Shown here: positions 1 to 11,013 of the stretch, in pieces
How positions within the stretch are numbered: position 1 is the first letter of the stretch
How the letters are laid out: each line of letters opens with the position of its first letter
Source of the DNA: Flaveria trinervia
Taxonomy: Eukaryota; Streptophyta; Magnoliopsida; Asterales; Asteraceae
DNA: 64,000 nt
Direction: 5' to 3'
Assembly (NCBI GenBank): GCA_025506515.1
Contig: CM046444.1
Coordinates: 75,945,533 to 76,009,532 of the forward strand
Notes under the pieces: generated by a model
The model's input: only the letters and a program-made list of their open reading frames with translations
Databases searched by the model: none
What the model was told of the DNA's origin: nothing
Translations under genes and position numbers: made by a program

Positions 1-980
1 AGACCCCATTTACAAGCAGATGAAGAAAAACTAGCTGCAGTCGGACAGCTAGAAAGATACAATATATTATTGGGTGTCCAATGGAAGCGTTTATTCTCAC
101 AAAATAGACCTTCCGTTTATGAACAAACTCTTGAATTTTTAGCATGTTTAAAATTTAGCATGAAACACTCTCATCCTTAGGATAATAATGCAGTTTCATT
201 CAAACTTGTTGGGCATTGGCACAAAACATCCATTGCCTTGTTCGGTGTCTATGTCGGGATCTACACGGAACAGGAAATGGAGGAAGAAGCAGTATCTGGA
301 ATGCTGGCATACCATACCTTCCCGAACGAGGAAAGTAAAGACGCGGAAAGTGGTGCAATAAGGAAAGCATTTTGGGAGTGGATTGGAACCGGAGGGTTTA
401 ACTCGAATAACACAAAAAGCAGTCAGATACGAGACCCGCTGATGCGATACATTCATCGGTTACTTACTCATTTCATAACAGCTCGTGGCCAAAGCGAGGG
501 AGTTGTTAACTTGAGGGACATGTTCATTTTATATTGTATGGTTAATCAGTTGCCATGTAATATTGGCTATTTGTATTTTTTTTTGCCAGGAATGCGATTG
601 CAGGTGCTGCAACACCTATGTTGGGAGGAAGCTGGATTTTGAACTTATACGAAAGCTATGGTTATAACACTGAGGGAACTGAAGGAGTGATGTCGGGACT
701 GTTAGACTGGAGCATTTGCACAAGTATGTACATGGTGACAAGCCTACCAAATGGGCAGCCAAGATTCATGGATAAGAAGGGATACATCTGGGATCCGGCG
801 GACCCCAAAGAAATAATTATGGATCTCAACATGCAAATACAGCTAGAAGGAGCCGGAGCTGGGTCTTCAAGTTCACGTACAAGGAAATTCCCGACCATGT
901 TAGACCTTTACGAGTCAATACAATCAAGAAGCGACCATGCACGACGATCATTTGAATATGCCCAACAAGCCCTCAACTGA
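1..980 (+). pseudogene. ATHILA ORF1-type protein of gypsy element G1, broken and cut by the window edge
   Basis: The frame is open from base 1 and runs to a TAA near 980, with an in-frame TAG at 178-180 and a frameshift at a run of T residues (about 574-584). The translation contains the blocks RDPLMRYIHRLL, GVVNLRDMFILYCM and GGSWILNLYESYGYN, which I match by eye to the ATHILA ORF-1 family of plant Ty3/gypsy elements. The role of that family is unknown. After 980 the frame can be followed to about 1100 through more stops. A second, shorter copy lies at 33480-33890. Both copies sit 3' of pol-type sequence and 5' of an LTR, the position of an env-like ORF. The product is certainly not functional as written. 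Family assignment rests on recognition, not on a search. Confidence 0.6.
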
Positions 981-1963
981 GTCGAAAGTTTGCGCTCCTG
1001 AGTCGATGACCTCAGTAACGATGTCACATACCTCAGGAACTGAATGTACCATGAGTGGGGGGATATTCCCCCACAAAGCCATTGAAAACCGTATCTTTTT
1101 CGGGGACCCGACACAGTTGTTTTGTGGCAATCTATCTTTTAATTTATGTCATTTCTGTTTTTGATTTGTGTGTTTAGGACCTTAACACTTTTAATAAATT
1201 GGTGACATTTCAGGTGATACCGAGGATTCTAACAACGCGAGGCCAACCAAACACAACTGAAAATTTCATCATTTTTAGGGGAGTTATTTCATTACCCTTT
1301 CTTGATCTTGATTATATTAATCACATTGAGGACAATGTGAATTTTAAGTGTGGGGATGGGAGTAATGCATTTGACTTTGCTAAAAAGGTCCAAATTTTAA
1401 ACTTTTAAGAGAAAACCACTTACCAAGTAATTTTTGTGACATGAAACCAAAAATAAAATTTTTGATAAACCAAATATAAATATACATTTTCGGGAAATAA
1501 AGAAGTAAACTCATGACGTCCAAGTAAAATTGAAAATGTTTTTTATGATATCCTTAAATGCAATAATCTAATCTAGTAAAATATTTAATCATGTAAAATG
1601 AAGCACTTGTACCCAATTTCATCCATATGCGAGTTTATTTTTGAGCCTTAAACAACTTTTGCAAAATTGCAATTCTACTTTCATTCTGGATTTAATTGAG
1701 GGTGCCATATGATACGTGTAATTAGAACTTGCTTTGGTATGCATTTCAAGACCTTAATTAGTATTTTTTGCATAAAAATGAGTTAGGCACTAGGAAACCT
1801 TAACCATTCGAGCCCCGACCATTGTCTTTAATTTTCCTTACCCGAACGTCAACCATAGTGAGCCCCGTTGAGCTTAAACGTTTTTTATCTTTCAATCACC
1901 TAAGCCACCAAGTCACTTAATCAAAAGCCTTCTACAGAACCTGTTTTCTTTAAAGACACGTTT
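981..1963 (+). other. G1 3' untranslated stretch
   Basis: I see no convincing gene here. At about 1325-1362 there is a TTGAGGACAATG block followed by AAGTGTGGGGATGG. This resembles the gaggacaagc...AAGTGTGGGGATG block just before the LTR at 3356-3387, so it may be an old duplicate of the 3' end signal. The rest is AT-rich and unrecognised. Confidence 0.4.
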
Positions 1964-2434
1964 TTGGCTTATAAAAAAAATATTGGTCTTTTGTCGGTAG
2001 ACCATAAAGAACTGGAATGCATTCTTTTGATTTCAATTTGCTTTGTTGCCTTCATCACGCAAAACCGGGACTTCCCCCGGAAATCCGCGAACAAATTTTC
2101 AATCTTACGTTTGACGCAAGAAAGAAATGGCGAAAAAAGGAACAAGTTCTGCCATTTTGTGGAATTTCAAAAAGTGCTACAAAAAAGACGGGCAAAGAGA
2201 TATGACAGATGCCTGAATTGTGGAAATTGGTCTCATAATGGAAAATGCAAAAAGAATCAAACTGAATCTCAATACAAATATACAGAACTAATCCGATTGG
2301 GTGCTATTAGGCTTCAAGCCGAACGATCCTTGAGAAAGGAAAGTTTTGTGTATCTTCGGGTAAAAGATGAAATACGATTCTTGAAAGCAAAATATGGTTT
2401 GGACAATCTGACCTTAAACGAGTCCTCAAGCTAG
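1964..2434 (+). pseudogene. Basic ORF with an imperfect zinc-knuckle-like motif
   Basis: Two overlapping plus-strand frames appear to be pieces of one protein. One frame around 2060-2200 reads PPEIREQIFNLTFDARKKW. The other, from about 2185, reads RAKRYDRCLNCGNWSHNGKC and then KAKYGLDNLTLNESSS before the stop at 2434. The Cys-His spacing is CX2CX4HX3C, one residue short of a normal CCHC knuckle. The piece lies between the ATHILA-type ORF and the 3' LTR of G1. I do not recognise the family. It could be an RNA-binding accessory protein of the gypsy element or a remnant of gag captured there. The first Met is not supported by anything, since the upstream sequence is not conserved elsewhere in the window. 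Confidence 0.35.
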
Positions 2435-2976
2435 CATATCCCTTCTAGCTTGAAGTATTGAATAGGGAACCTTTATTGCTTTCCTTGTAGTTTATGTTAG
2501 AAAAATAAGCCATGACCGTCGTCTTTAGCAATTAGCCACTTTTTCCAAATATTCCATACCCGAGCTTGAGCCAAATTACAACCCATCAAAGACCTAAGGA
2601 TTTATGCAAGTAAATATCTAAGTAGGTGGAGATTTGATCCCTTAACAAGCATATGATGATTTCACATGTATTCATACTAGGCAATTGAGTGTATTAGTCA
2701 TACTTAATCTTGAATATGACTCCATATATTGAGCCGAGTGTGAGTGCATCTTGTGAGAAGTGTGGATTTTTGCATGATAATAATCTTTACTAACCTATTG
2801 CTTGCTAGGATTTCATTTTACATGTGCTTAGAATATTTATATTTGGATGAAAATAATGTTTACTTGCATATTTCTCGAAAGACATGTTTGTAATTTGTTT
2901 TATTTGGTTTTTGGTGGATTTGTCATTTTAAGTGATTTTGGCTTGAGGACAAGCAAAGTTCAAGCGTGGGGATGTT
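2435..2976 (+). other. G1 3' untranslated DNA up to the first polypurine tract
   Basis: No coding sequence seen. The stretch is AT-rich and ends at a GCGTGGGGATGTT polypurine-like block directly before a TGATGTGCTCC LTR start at 2977. Its last 306 bp belong to the 414-bp tandem duplication. Confidence 0.5.
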
Positions 2977-3498
2977 TGATGTGCTCCAAATTATACACAA
3001 AAATCCTATCAAAAGCACATCATTTATTCCTTAATAACTTCATTAAAATGATGAAAATATACTTAAAAATTTTTAAAAATTGTATTCATACTAGGCAATT
3101 GAGTGTATTAGTCATACTTAATCTTGATTATGACTCCATATATTGAGCCGAGTGTGAGTGCACCTTGTGAGAAATGTGGATTTTTGCATTATTATAATCT
3201 TTACTAACCTATTGCTTGCTAGGATATCATTTTACATATGCTTAGAATATTTATATTTAGATGAAAATAATGTTTACTTGCGTATTTCTCGAAAGACATG
3301 TTTATAATTTGTTTTATTGGTTTTTGGTGGACTTGTCATTTTAAGTGATTTTTGCTTGAGGACAAGCAAAGTTCAAGTGTGGGGATGTTTGATATGCTCC
3401 AAATTATACATAAAAATCCTATCAAAAGCACATCAATTAGCCCTTAATATCTTCCTTAAAAGGATGAAAATGTACTTAAAAGTCTTAAATTGTGTTTT
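2671..3498 (+). repeat. Tandem duplication, about 414 bp, across the internal/LTR border
   Basis: The block beginning TTCATACTAGGCAATTGAG at 2671 begins again at 3085 and runs to about 3498. Each unit holds about 306 bp of 3' untranslated DNA, a polypurine tract and the first 108 bp of the gypsy LTR (TGATGTGCTCC at 2977, TGATATGCTCC at 3390). The copies differ by scattered substitutions and small indels, so the event is not recent. Confidence 0.9.
3376..3389 (+). promoter_or_regulatory. Polypurine tract of gypsy G1 (second copy)
   Basis: AAGTGTGGGGATGTT lies directly before the TG of the LTR at 3390. The first copy is at about 2963-2976. In Tat/Athila elements this purine block primes plus-strand DNA synthesis. 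Confidence 0.6.
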
Positions 3499-3580
3499 AG
3501 GTGTTTAAAAGGGCAAGTTGGACAAAAGAAGCATATTTAGCAAGAAACTGAAGTAATAGTTTGATCATGGGGTCGTGCCT
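3390..3580 (+). repeat. Gypsy G1 LTR, first part
   Basis: It starts TGATATGCTCC after the polypurine tract. It is interrupted by copia A at 3580/3581 and continues at 17318. The last bases (GGGTCGTGCCT) belong to the series of CACGGGG/CCGTGC words that goes on at 17320. Confidence 0.8.
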
Positions 3581-4694
3581 TGAAAGGATCGGGATCTAGT
3601 TTGATCAATTAGATTAAGATTTGCAACGGAATAGAACAAGAACTAGACGAAATTTCAGCAAGAATAATATGAATATTCAATCAAACAGTGATGGTTATAG
3701 AGAGAGACAGTTTTCTGCAAAGATAATATTTTCATTCACGCACAAGCTTCGGCTACGAAGAAATTAGGTAAACATTCCTTTTATAAAGGAATGTGACATC
3801 AACTGATGTCACTTGATAGTGATAGGTAACTGATTTATACAAACAACTGAAAGTGGACCAAACTACTGAAGATCTCCACAACAACTGAGGACACCTTCAC
3901 AAAAAGCTAAGTACAAGCTAAAATTACAACTACTAAAGTTATAACATCTGAAGTGTAAGAACTTCAAATGTTTTACATAAAATAAACTACTGATTCCAAA
4001 CTACTGAGAAGTAAACCATCACAACTACTGAAAAGAACTACTTCAGCTGTTGTGACAACTTCTGAGAACTGGTCTTCAGACTTTGTCTTCAGCAGTTGTC
4101 TTCAGACTGTGTTCAGACTTTGTCTTCAGCTGTTGTCTTTAGACTTGGTCTTCAGACTTTGTCTTCAGCTGTTGTCTTCAGCAGTTGTCTTCGGACTTTG
4201 TCTTCAGACTTTGTCTTCAACTATTGTCTTTAGACTTTGTCTTCAGACTTGTCTTCAGCTGTTGTCTTCAGACTTTGTCTTTAGCAGTTGTCTTCAGAAT
4301 TTGTCTTCAGACTTTGTCTTCAGACTTTGTATTCAGACTTTGTCTTCAGACTTTGTCTTCAGCTGTTGTCTTCAGACTTTGTCTTCAGACTTTGTCTTCA
4401 GACTTTGTCTTCAGTAGTTGTCTTCACACTTTGTCTTTAGACTTTGTCTTCAGCTGTTGTCTTCAGACTTTGTCTTCAGACTTTGACTTCAGCTGTTGTC
4501 TTCAGACTTTGTCTTCAGACTTTGTCTTCAGACTTTGTCTTTAGACTTTGTCTTCAGACTTTGTCTTCAGACTTTGTCTTCTGCTGTTGTTTTCAGACTT
4601 TGTCTTCAGCTATTGTAGACCACTTTAGTTGTTATGATGTCTGTGGGACTTAAAGGTTTTTCTGATCTGGCTCACTTGTCCTTTTGGTCCAACA
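3581..4694 (-). repeat. 3' LTR of copia A
   Basis: 1114 bp, against 975 bp for the partner. Nearly all of the difference lies in the internal 13-bp array. A TTTATAAAGG block (about 3779-3788 on the plus strand, self-complementary) is the likely TATA region; dyad words of the AACTACTGA type lie on the U3 side. Confidence 0.92.
4056..4616 (-). repeat. 13-bp tandem array in the copia A 3' LTR (about 42 units)
   Basis: Units of 13 bp (plus strand CTTCAGACTTTGT and the variant CTTCAGCTGTTGT) follow one another without gaps. On the minus strand they lie in U3, upstream of the TATA region. Because 13 is not a multiple of 3 and the unit has no stop on the plus strand, all three plus frames stay open. 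Those frames are artefacts, not genes. Confidence 0.92.
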
Positions 4695-4707
4695 AACTCC
4701 CCCTGAA
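4695..4707 (-). promoter_or_regulatory. Polypurine tract of copia A
   Basis: On the minus strand TTCAGGGGGAGTT lies directly before the LTR start TGTTGGACC. Copia B has CTAGGGGGAGTT in the same place. Confidence 0.85.
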
Positions 4708-4898
4708 CCAATGCAGCCAAAACCTTTAAGATTATTGAAAGTCCCACTTATTGGCAGAAACATTTTCTTGATCAGCTCAGAAATCACCAAATTAAGCTCA
4801 GGCCAAGGAAGAGGTTTTAGAAAGTTTGATTGGCAAAGGATGAATGGGAACTCTGTCTTTGGGAATTGGACACAGAGCTATTACCCTATCCATGAGAC

Positions 4899-7800
4899 CT
4901 ACTTCCCAATGATAAGTTTGTAAGACTCTCTAATATAGTCCTCAAGGAATACAACTTGTTCTTCCATTGTGAGTTCTTCAGCTTCACTTTCAAAGAAGAA
5001 CTTAGGCCCATAGTTTTCTAATAAGTATTTAACATTCTTTCCATTCTTTAGCTCCACAGTAGTTATTTCTCTATATGCAAACTCATCAGGATGAGTACCT
5101 TCAAGTAACAACTGGAGCTCATTTCTTCTTATTTCTTCAAGCTTCTGTAGATCAACCGCTTCTTCACCATTTTGTTTTCTAGTAAAGTTATTGGAGTCAT
5201 CTTAGACTTGTAAGCTCTTTTGAAGTCTTCAAGGATTTCCCAGGGTAACACTACAATGGCCAACATTATCACAGCATCTACAGTCTTCTTTACTTGGCCA
5301 TTGTATCAACTTGGAATATTCTTTTTATGAATTCTATCAGTTACTCCGGGGTCAGGCCAAATTCTCACCCTGTCTTTCTCATATTGAAATGTGAATCTAA
5401 GAGCATACAACCTCTGAGCATGTTTCTTCATAGCTTGTATGGATGAAGACTTAGGAAACTCTTTATCAACCATCCTTAACAGCTACTCATCATGTTGTTT
5501 GTGTTGTTCTTCTTCTTCAAGTTTGACTTTTACCATTTGCGTTTGGATGTGAGGTGTGATTGTTGTTGGTTTACTCCTGGGCTCAGGCATCTTTGTTTTA
5601 AGAAAAATAGAGATTGGCAGACTGTCATCCTCATCCTCTTCTTCGTCTTCTTCCATCCTCATCACCCTTCTCTTCCTCTTGGGTGCATCATTGGTAGTGG
5701 TTTGAGTAGATTTCATGGGTAAAGGATTTGGTTTTGAGGGTTATGAAGTTGGTTGTTTTGGTGTAGGAGATTGTACAGGCTGCTCTAGCATCTTGGTTGT
5801 GAGTGAAGCTTTGGATAACTTTGCCATATCAGACCTTTTCCAGCACCAGCTTCATCAAGAGCTTCTATGATCAATCCTTTGTTGAATACTTTAGAAGAAC
5901 AGATTCTGGTGGTTATCTCCAAAATACTATCTCTGGACCATGACTTCACTTCAATGATTGATCTTTCCAAATGCTTTGATATGAATCTTATCATAACTTC
6001 CAGCCTTTCCCTTTCTTTCTCACTACAACTTGCCCATCTATGCTCAATCTCTTGAATCTCTAACCTTCTAATTTCAGAGTCAAGTTTGGCTGTGTCAAAA
6101 CCTTGTCTAAAGAGTTGATCAATGATCTTATTCATAGATCTGCTATGTTGCTCATCAGCTTCTTTGATCAGTTCTTCTAACTTTTTCTCATATTCAGTCT
6201 GTTCAACACTCTTCTTTCTCTTGTATGTGATCATCTCCTTTTCTTTCTTCTCTTTTTCTTCTTCCTCTTCAACTCTCTTTCTTTTGTCTGCATTCACTGA
6301 CTTAGACTCCCCCTTTTTGGTTGCATGGGTTCAGGGGTTTGAATGTTAGAAAGTCTCTTAGAAACAGCATCATTAACTAAGGTTTTAAAATTTGAGGAAA
6401 GCCTCTCATCAATGGCTTGATGCACAATGTTAGTGATGAGAGTAAGGAGGATGGAAAGGCAGCAACCATTTGCTCAGAGGGGTTCTGTCCCTGAGAAATG
6501 GTGCCTGAATTAGAGGCTGGTAGCACAGTTGTTGGGAGTGGCTCAGTGTTTGGGAGACCATCAGAAGAAGCTACCATTTGTGGGTGAATTTGGGCAGATG
6601 GACTTGATTCTTGTGACAATTTGGCAAGCCGTTCTTGTAGTCTGCATACCTCAGCCTCAAGAATGGTGTTGTGGGCTAGAACATCAAAGAAAAAGCCCAG
6701 GTGATCATCGGTCTTTACTGAATCATCTGACCTACTGATTAAATCAGGATGAACATGTGCTGAGTGTAGATCAGTATTCACATATGCCCCTATTTCTTGG
6801 AACTGGGGACTTCCTGCCTCAGGATTATGTCCTTCATTGGCAGTTGCCTCTACTGAGGTCTTAGAGATGATACCACCTTCATCCTGTTCATGTGCTGAAA
6901 CAGGAGAAGAGGTAGCCTCACCAGATGTTCGAATCTTCTCCTCTACATAGGGAGATTGAACTCTGTAATCCCTATGCTGTGGGTTATCAACCATATTATA
7001 ATCGTCTCCCTCAACTGTTGAGGTTTTCCCAGTGGCCATAGGCATCTGGGGAGGAGTAGAGGAATGTAGTTGAGTCAGCACTTGTGCAATAACCATAGTT
7101 GGGCTTGTAAGGGTGGCTTCAGTGGGAGACAAGTGTGAAGAAGATTGCACCTGGGGTGAATGGTGGTCTTCAATGGCAATCTTCTCCAGTGAGAGTGATT
7201 CCAGTAATATGGTTTCACCATTTTTGTTGCATCAGGATCCTGTTGAGAGGATACCTGAGCGGTTTCAGCTGGTAGAGTCTTGGAAACTACAGGGGGATTA
7301 CTACCACTAGTTTCATTCTGCCTTTGTGTTGCAGGGGCATCATCAGGGGACTCAACTCCCTAAGTAGCCTTTTTGGTTTGTTTAGATTGGGTTTGGAAGG
7401 GACTTTGGATCTGGAGGATGAGGCTATGGGTTGTGGGTCAGAGTTTGGCAGCCTCTTTGAGTTGTGGGTCAGAGTTGTGTCTGGAGTATACCTCAGGCAA
7501 AACTACCACAGTAGGGACTCCAAGGACAACAGGGACATCAGATTTTAATTGATTGATGATTATGGCCATAAGAAACCTTGGATATAATATCCATCTGTTA
7601 GCCACAGGTTTCAGTGCCAAATCTTTTAATTCCAAAAATATAACTTCAGAAAAATTTAAGCTTTGGCGTTCAAGGATAGAATACAATACCTGCTGCCACC
7701 TCAATGATATTTGATCCCATGAAGAGGATTTGGTGGCAAGGCAGACATTGATCATATGAAAGATTAGGCATTCAGCATCATGGAAGTGACTCTTCAGAAT

Positions 7801-8169
7801 GGTGGTAGCACTTAGGATGCCCTTATACCCATGGTTGATGAATGATAGATCAGTGGTGCTCTTCGGGTATTTGGTGACAAAGGTGGCATCATTCAGATAT
7901 AGGGTTTGGTGAATGATAGCAAGAGTGATGACCACCTTCTTCTGGTTTACAAACGACTCGATCGCGACATCATTCTCACCAATATGGACAGTGACATTTG
8001 TCCAGAATTTGCAAAGGGTATCGGGATAGATGGTTGGATTCAGAAGAAAAGCAGTTTGATACGGGGAATCAACCATCAGATCAATGGCAGCATCAAACTT
8101 AGTCCAAAAGGCTGATTTTGTGAAATAGGCAACACAGTTGTGTCGTGGTTTGATTTGCATGGTCGCCAT
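4899..8169 (-). pseudogene. Third ORF (post-pol) of copia A, unknown function
   Basis: The start is the minus-strand ATG at 8169 (MATMQIKPRHNCVAYFTKS), 50 nt downstream of a TATA box; frames extending further upstream run through the leader. The first open piece (8169-7438) holds the conserved N-terminal domain: FWTNV, ITLAI, LNDATF, HGYKG, WDQIS and YPRF. It is followed by low-complexity Pro/Ser/Thr-rich sequence (about 7150-6377), a highly charged coiled-coil part with Lys/Arg and Glu runs (6297-5785, 5716-5483) and a C-terminal piece ending at 4899. At least four frameshifts or stops break it. The domain matches the third ORFs of copia B, C and D in this window. The basic clusters could be nuclear localisation signals; this is inference. 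I do not know a function. Confidence 0.7.
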
Positions 8170-8218
8170 TAAAGGCCGATTTTGTGAAATAGGCAACACA
8201 GTTGAAGTTAGGTTAAGG

Positions 8219-8226
8219 TATTTATA
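8219..8226 (-). promoter_or_regulatory. TATA box before the third ORF of copia A
   Basis: CCTATAAATACC on the minus strand, about 50 nt before the ATG at 8169. Copia C has CCTATAAATACG at the matching place (58281-58292). A 35-bp duplication between TATA box and ATG (8110-8145 and 8171-8207) is special to this copy. Confidence 0.55.
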
Positions 8227-8249
8227 GGTTATGAAACGGCTGAAAGAAA

Positions 8250-8768
8250 ACAACTGAAAGTTTTGGTGTTAGTCATCAGTTGTTAGAAAACGACTGAAGA
8301 CATGGTTTTAACTTTCAGATGTTGTAAACAACTGAAGACTTGGTGTTAGTCATTAGTAGTTTGAAACTACTGAACACTTGGTTTTGGCTTCAGTTGTTTT
8401 GAAATGAAACAACAGTTGTTTGAAACAATTGAAGTGTAAAATTTCTCATCAGTTGTTGTCGTCAATTCACAGATCTCAGTTGTTTCATTGACCTTAACAC
8501 TAACTCAGAAGAATATCTCATTTTCAGATGTTTCATTGGTCATCAGTACTTATCTGTTAGAACAGCATCAGTAATTGTAACCACATCAGTAGTTGTAACT
8601 ACATCAGTACTTTTCAACAAATAAAGTACTTGAGTACTTTTAAGTAATTTAGTCTTCAGTAGTTATGAAAACTGCTGAAGATAAAATAACTTATCAGTAC
8701 TTATTTTTGACAGCTATATACTAATGCTCATCAGTACTTGTGACCTAAGATCATCAGTAGTTGTCAAA
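8250..8768 (-). promoter_or_regulatory. Stem-loop-rich spacer between RNase H and the third ORF of copia A
   Basis: There is no gene here. The stretch is packed with AACTACTGA/TCAGTAGTT words in both orientations, many as short inverted repeats (for example AGTAGTTT-GAAACTACT near 8350). At 8250-8440 they recur every 38-40 bp. The same words occur in the element's U3. Together with the TATA box this looks like an internal promoter; that is inference. Confidence 0.55.
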
Positions 8769-10222
8769 TCATTCTAGCTACAGCATACCAAGCCTTAGCA
8801 CTAGATTTTGGAAAGTTGCACTGTCCAAAGGCTTAGTAAATATATCTGCAAGCTCATCAGTACTAGGAACAAACTTTGGATTAATCAGACCTTTTTCATA
8901 ACAATCCCTGATAAAATGGTGTCTGATCTCAATATGTTTGGTCCTAGAATGCTGGACAGGATTCTAAATAATACAAAGAGCTGAAGCACTATCCATCAGT
9001 AAAGGAGTCTTAGTCTCTGTAATGTCATAATCTAGTAATTGATTCTCTAGCCAGAGTACCTGAGATGTACAACTTGCGGCAGCAATGTACTCTGCTTCAG
9101 TAGTGGATGTAGCAACTGAAGTTTGTTTCTTACTCTGCCAAGAAACTAAACAATTGCCAGAAATTGGCATCCACCAAAGGTTGATTTTCTTGTTAATTTA
9201 CACCCTGCATAGTCACTATCAGAGAAAGCAACTAATTTGCAAGAGGGCCTAGTGGAATACCAAAGTCCTAGAGATTGAGTTCCTTGCAAGTATCTAAAGA
9301 TCCTTTTGACTGCAATCATATGGGATACTTTAGGTGCAGACTGAAATCAAGCACAGACACAAGTTGCAAACATAATGTCTGGTCTAGAAGCTGTAAGGTA
9401 CATCAAGGAACCAATCATACATCCGTAAAGAGTTTCATCAATTGCTTTACCTTTCTGATCAGCATCCAGTTATGTGGTGCTGCACATGGGAGTAGAACAG
9501 GGCTTACAATTTTGTAAATCAAATTTTTCAACAAATCCTTTGTATATTTTGACTGATGAATGATAGTTCCATCAGCCATTTGTTTGATTTGCAAACCCAG
9601 AAAGAACTTTAATTCTCCCATGGCACTCATTTCAAACTTTTGTTGCATCAACTTAGTAAAGGCATCACACAACTATGGATCAGAGGATGCAAAAATAATA
9701 TCATCTACATAAATTTGAACAAGGAGCTTATGCATGCCTACTTTCTTAATGAACAAAGTTTTATCTATGGAGCCTCTAGTGAAATTGTTTTGAAGAAGAA
9801 AGTTAGACAGTGTTTCATACCAGGCTCTAGGAGCTTGTTTAAACCATAAAGAGCCTTATCAAGCTTATGCACCCAATCTGGATGTTTACGATCTTCAAAA
9901 CCTGGTGGTTGACACACATAAACTTCTTCTTTTATTTTACCATATAAGAATGCACTTTTGACATCCATTTGAAAAACTTTAAGATTATGGAAAGCAGCAT
10001 AAGCTAAGAACAATCTGATTGCCTCCAGTTTGGCTACAGGGGCAAAGGTTTAATCATAATCAATACCTTCTTCTTGTGAAAACCCCTGTACAACCAGTCT
10101 GGCCTTGTTCTTGACAATTTGACCTTTTTCATCAGTTTTATTCCTAAACACCCATTTAGTGCCTGTTGCACACTTACCTTGGGGTAGAGGAACCACTTCC
10201 CACACTTGCTGCTTTTGAAACT
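8769..10222 (-). pseudogene. Copia A pol, reverse transcriptase and RNase H part
   Basis: Minus strand, downstream of the solo LTR. The RT begins KQQVWEVVPLPQGKCATGTKW and continues with KARLVVQGFSQEEGIDYD. Next come MDVKSAFLYGKIKEEVYVCQ at about 9965-9900 and then a decayed stretch around the catalytic YVDD block. RNase H holds STTEAEYIAAASCTSQVLWL at 9120-9050. The frame ends near 8769 at a position matching the end of copia C pol. There are many stops and frameshifts (for example a TAA near 10050). It joins the upstream half across the solo LTR at 10223-11013, as shown by the unbroken match with copia C (LELLQF...QQVWE). Confidence 0.8.
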
Positions 10223-11013
10223 TGCAGGATCGTTCAAGGGTTTGAACACAATTACAACACAACAACACAATGAGGAGATTATCTAAACTCTAATCAAACA
10301 GTAAACTGGGTTTACCAAAAGTGATACAAAGAACACAAGTAAAGCAAGAGACAGAACAGGAGAATATGGTTTTCAAGGATGCAGTATATTGCTTTCTCAA
10401 GTTCTTTTATAAGTGTTACAAAGTATGTTAACGATACAAGAAACTTGAAATACTTATACTACAACCTACAGCTGGCTATACTATGAAAGCCAGCGGGATA
10501 CAATTGAGTAGACACTAAAAAAATCAATTGTAGAATCAAAAGGCATATCTGCCTTTTGACCTTGTGACTATGACATGCCATAGCTCACATCCTTATATAT
10601 TACAAAAAGGATAAAGTACATAAAGTGGAAAGTTTCAGACTCAAGACCTCAATGTACAGTTACCAAAAGCATGGACCTTTTCACCAACTCTTGTAAGTTG
10701 GTGACTTATGAGAGATGCAGCGGAAAAAGTGCTTTATGGAACAGTACATCAGATAAAGCATGTGTACTAAAAGTCTTTGGAAGAAATCTGTCTTCATAGG
10801 GTGAAGCTTCGGAAGACTTTGTCTCTTGAAGCTTCGGAAGACTTCATGTTTGGCTTCAGAAGATATTGGTCTTGGCTTCGGAAGATTTTACACTTAGAAT
10901 GTTTTCTAATGTATTGTGTAAAACTTCGAAGCATTCTTCACTTCAGTACTTAGTGCATGTTGCTGAGACACTTTGAATGTTTTGGGTTGCATCAGACTTA
11001 AGGAATCCTTACA
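10223..11013 (-). mobile_element. Solo LTR of the copia B/D family, in copia A pol
   Basis: 791 bp in minus orientation, from TGTAAGGATTCC (plus 11013 backwards) to GATCCTGCA (plus 10223). It is flanked by a perfect 5-bp direct repeat AAACT (10218-10222 and 11014-11018). It matches the copia B LTRs along its length, including CTTCGGAAG words at about 10800-10880. A solo LTR forms by recombination between the two LTRs of a full element, so a B-type element once sat here. Apparent reading frames inside it are not genes. Confidence 0.93.

Noticed and set aside
4052..4653. Several overlapping open frames rich in Ser-Asp-Phe-Val-Phe and Leu-Cys-Leu-Gln repeats
   Set aside because: They are readings of a 13-bp tandem array in an LTR, open in all three plus frames because the unit lacks stops. 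The same occurs at 16809-17214.
5785..6297. A separate coiled-coil host gene on the minus strand
   Set aside because: It is colinear with the charged C-terminal part of the third ORF and lies inside copia A between RNase H and the polypurine tract.
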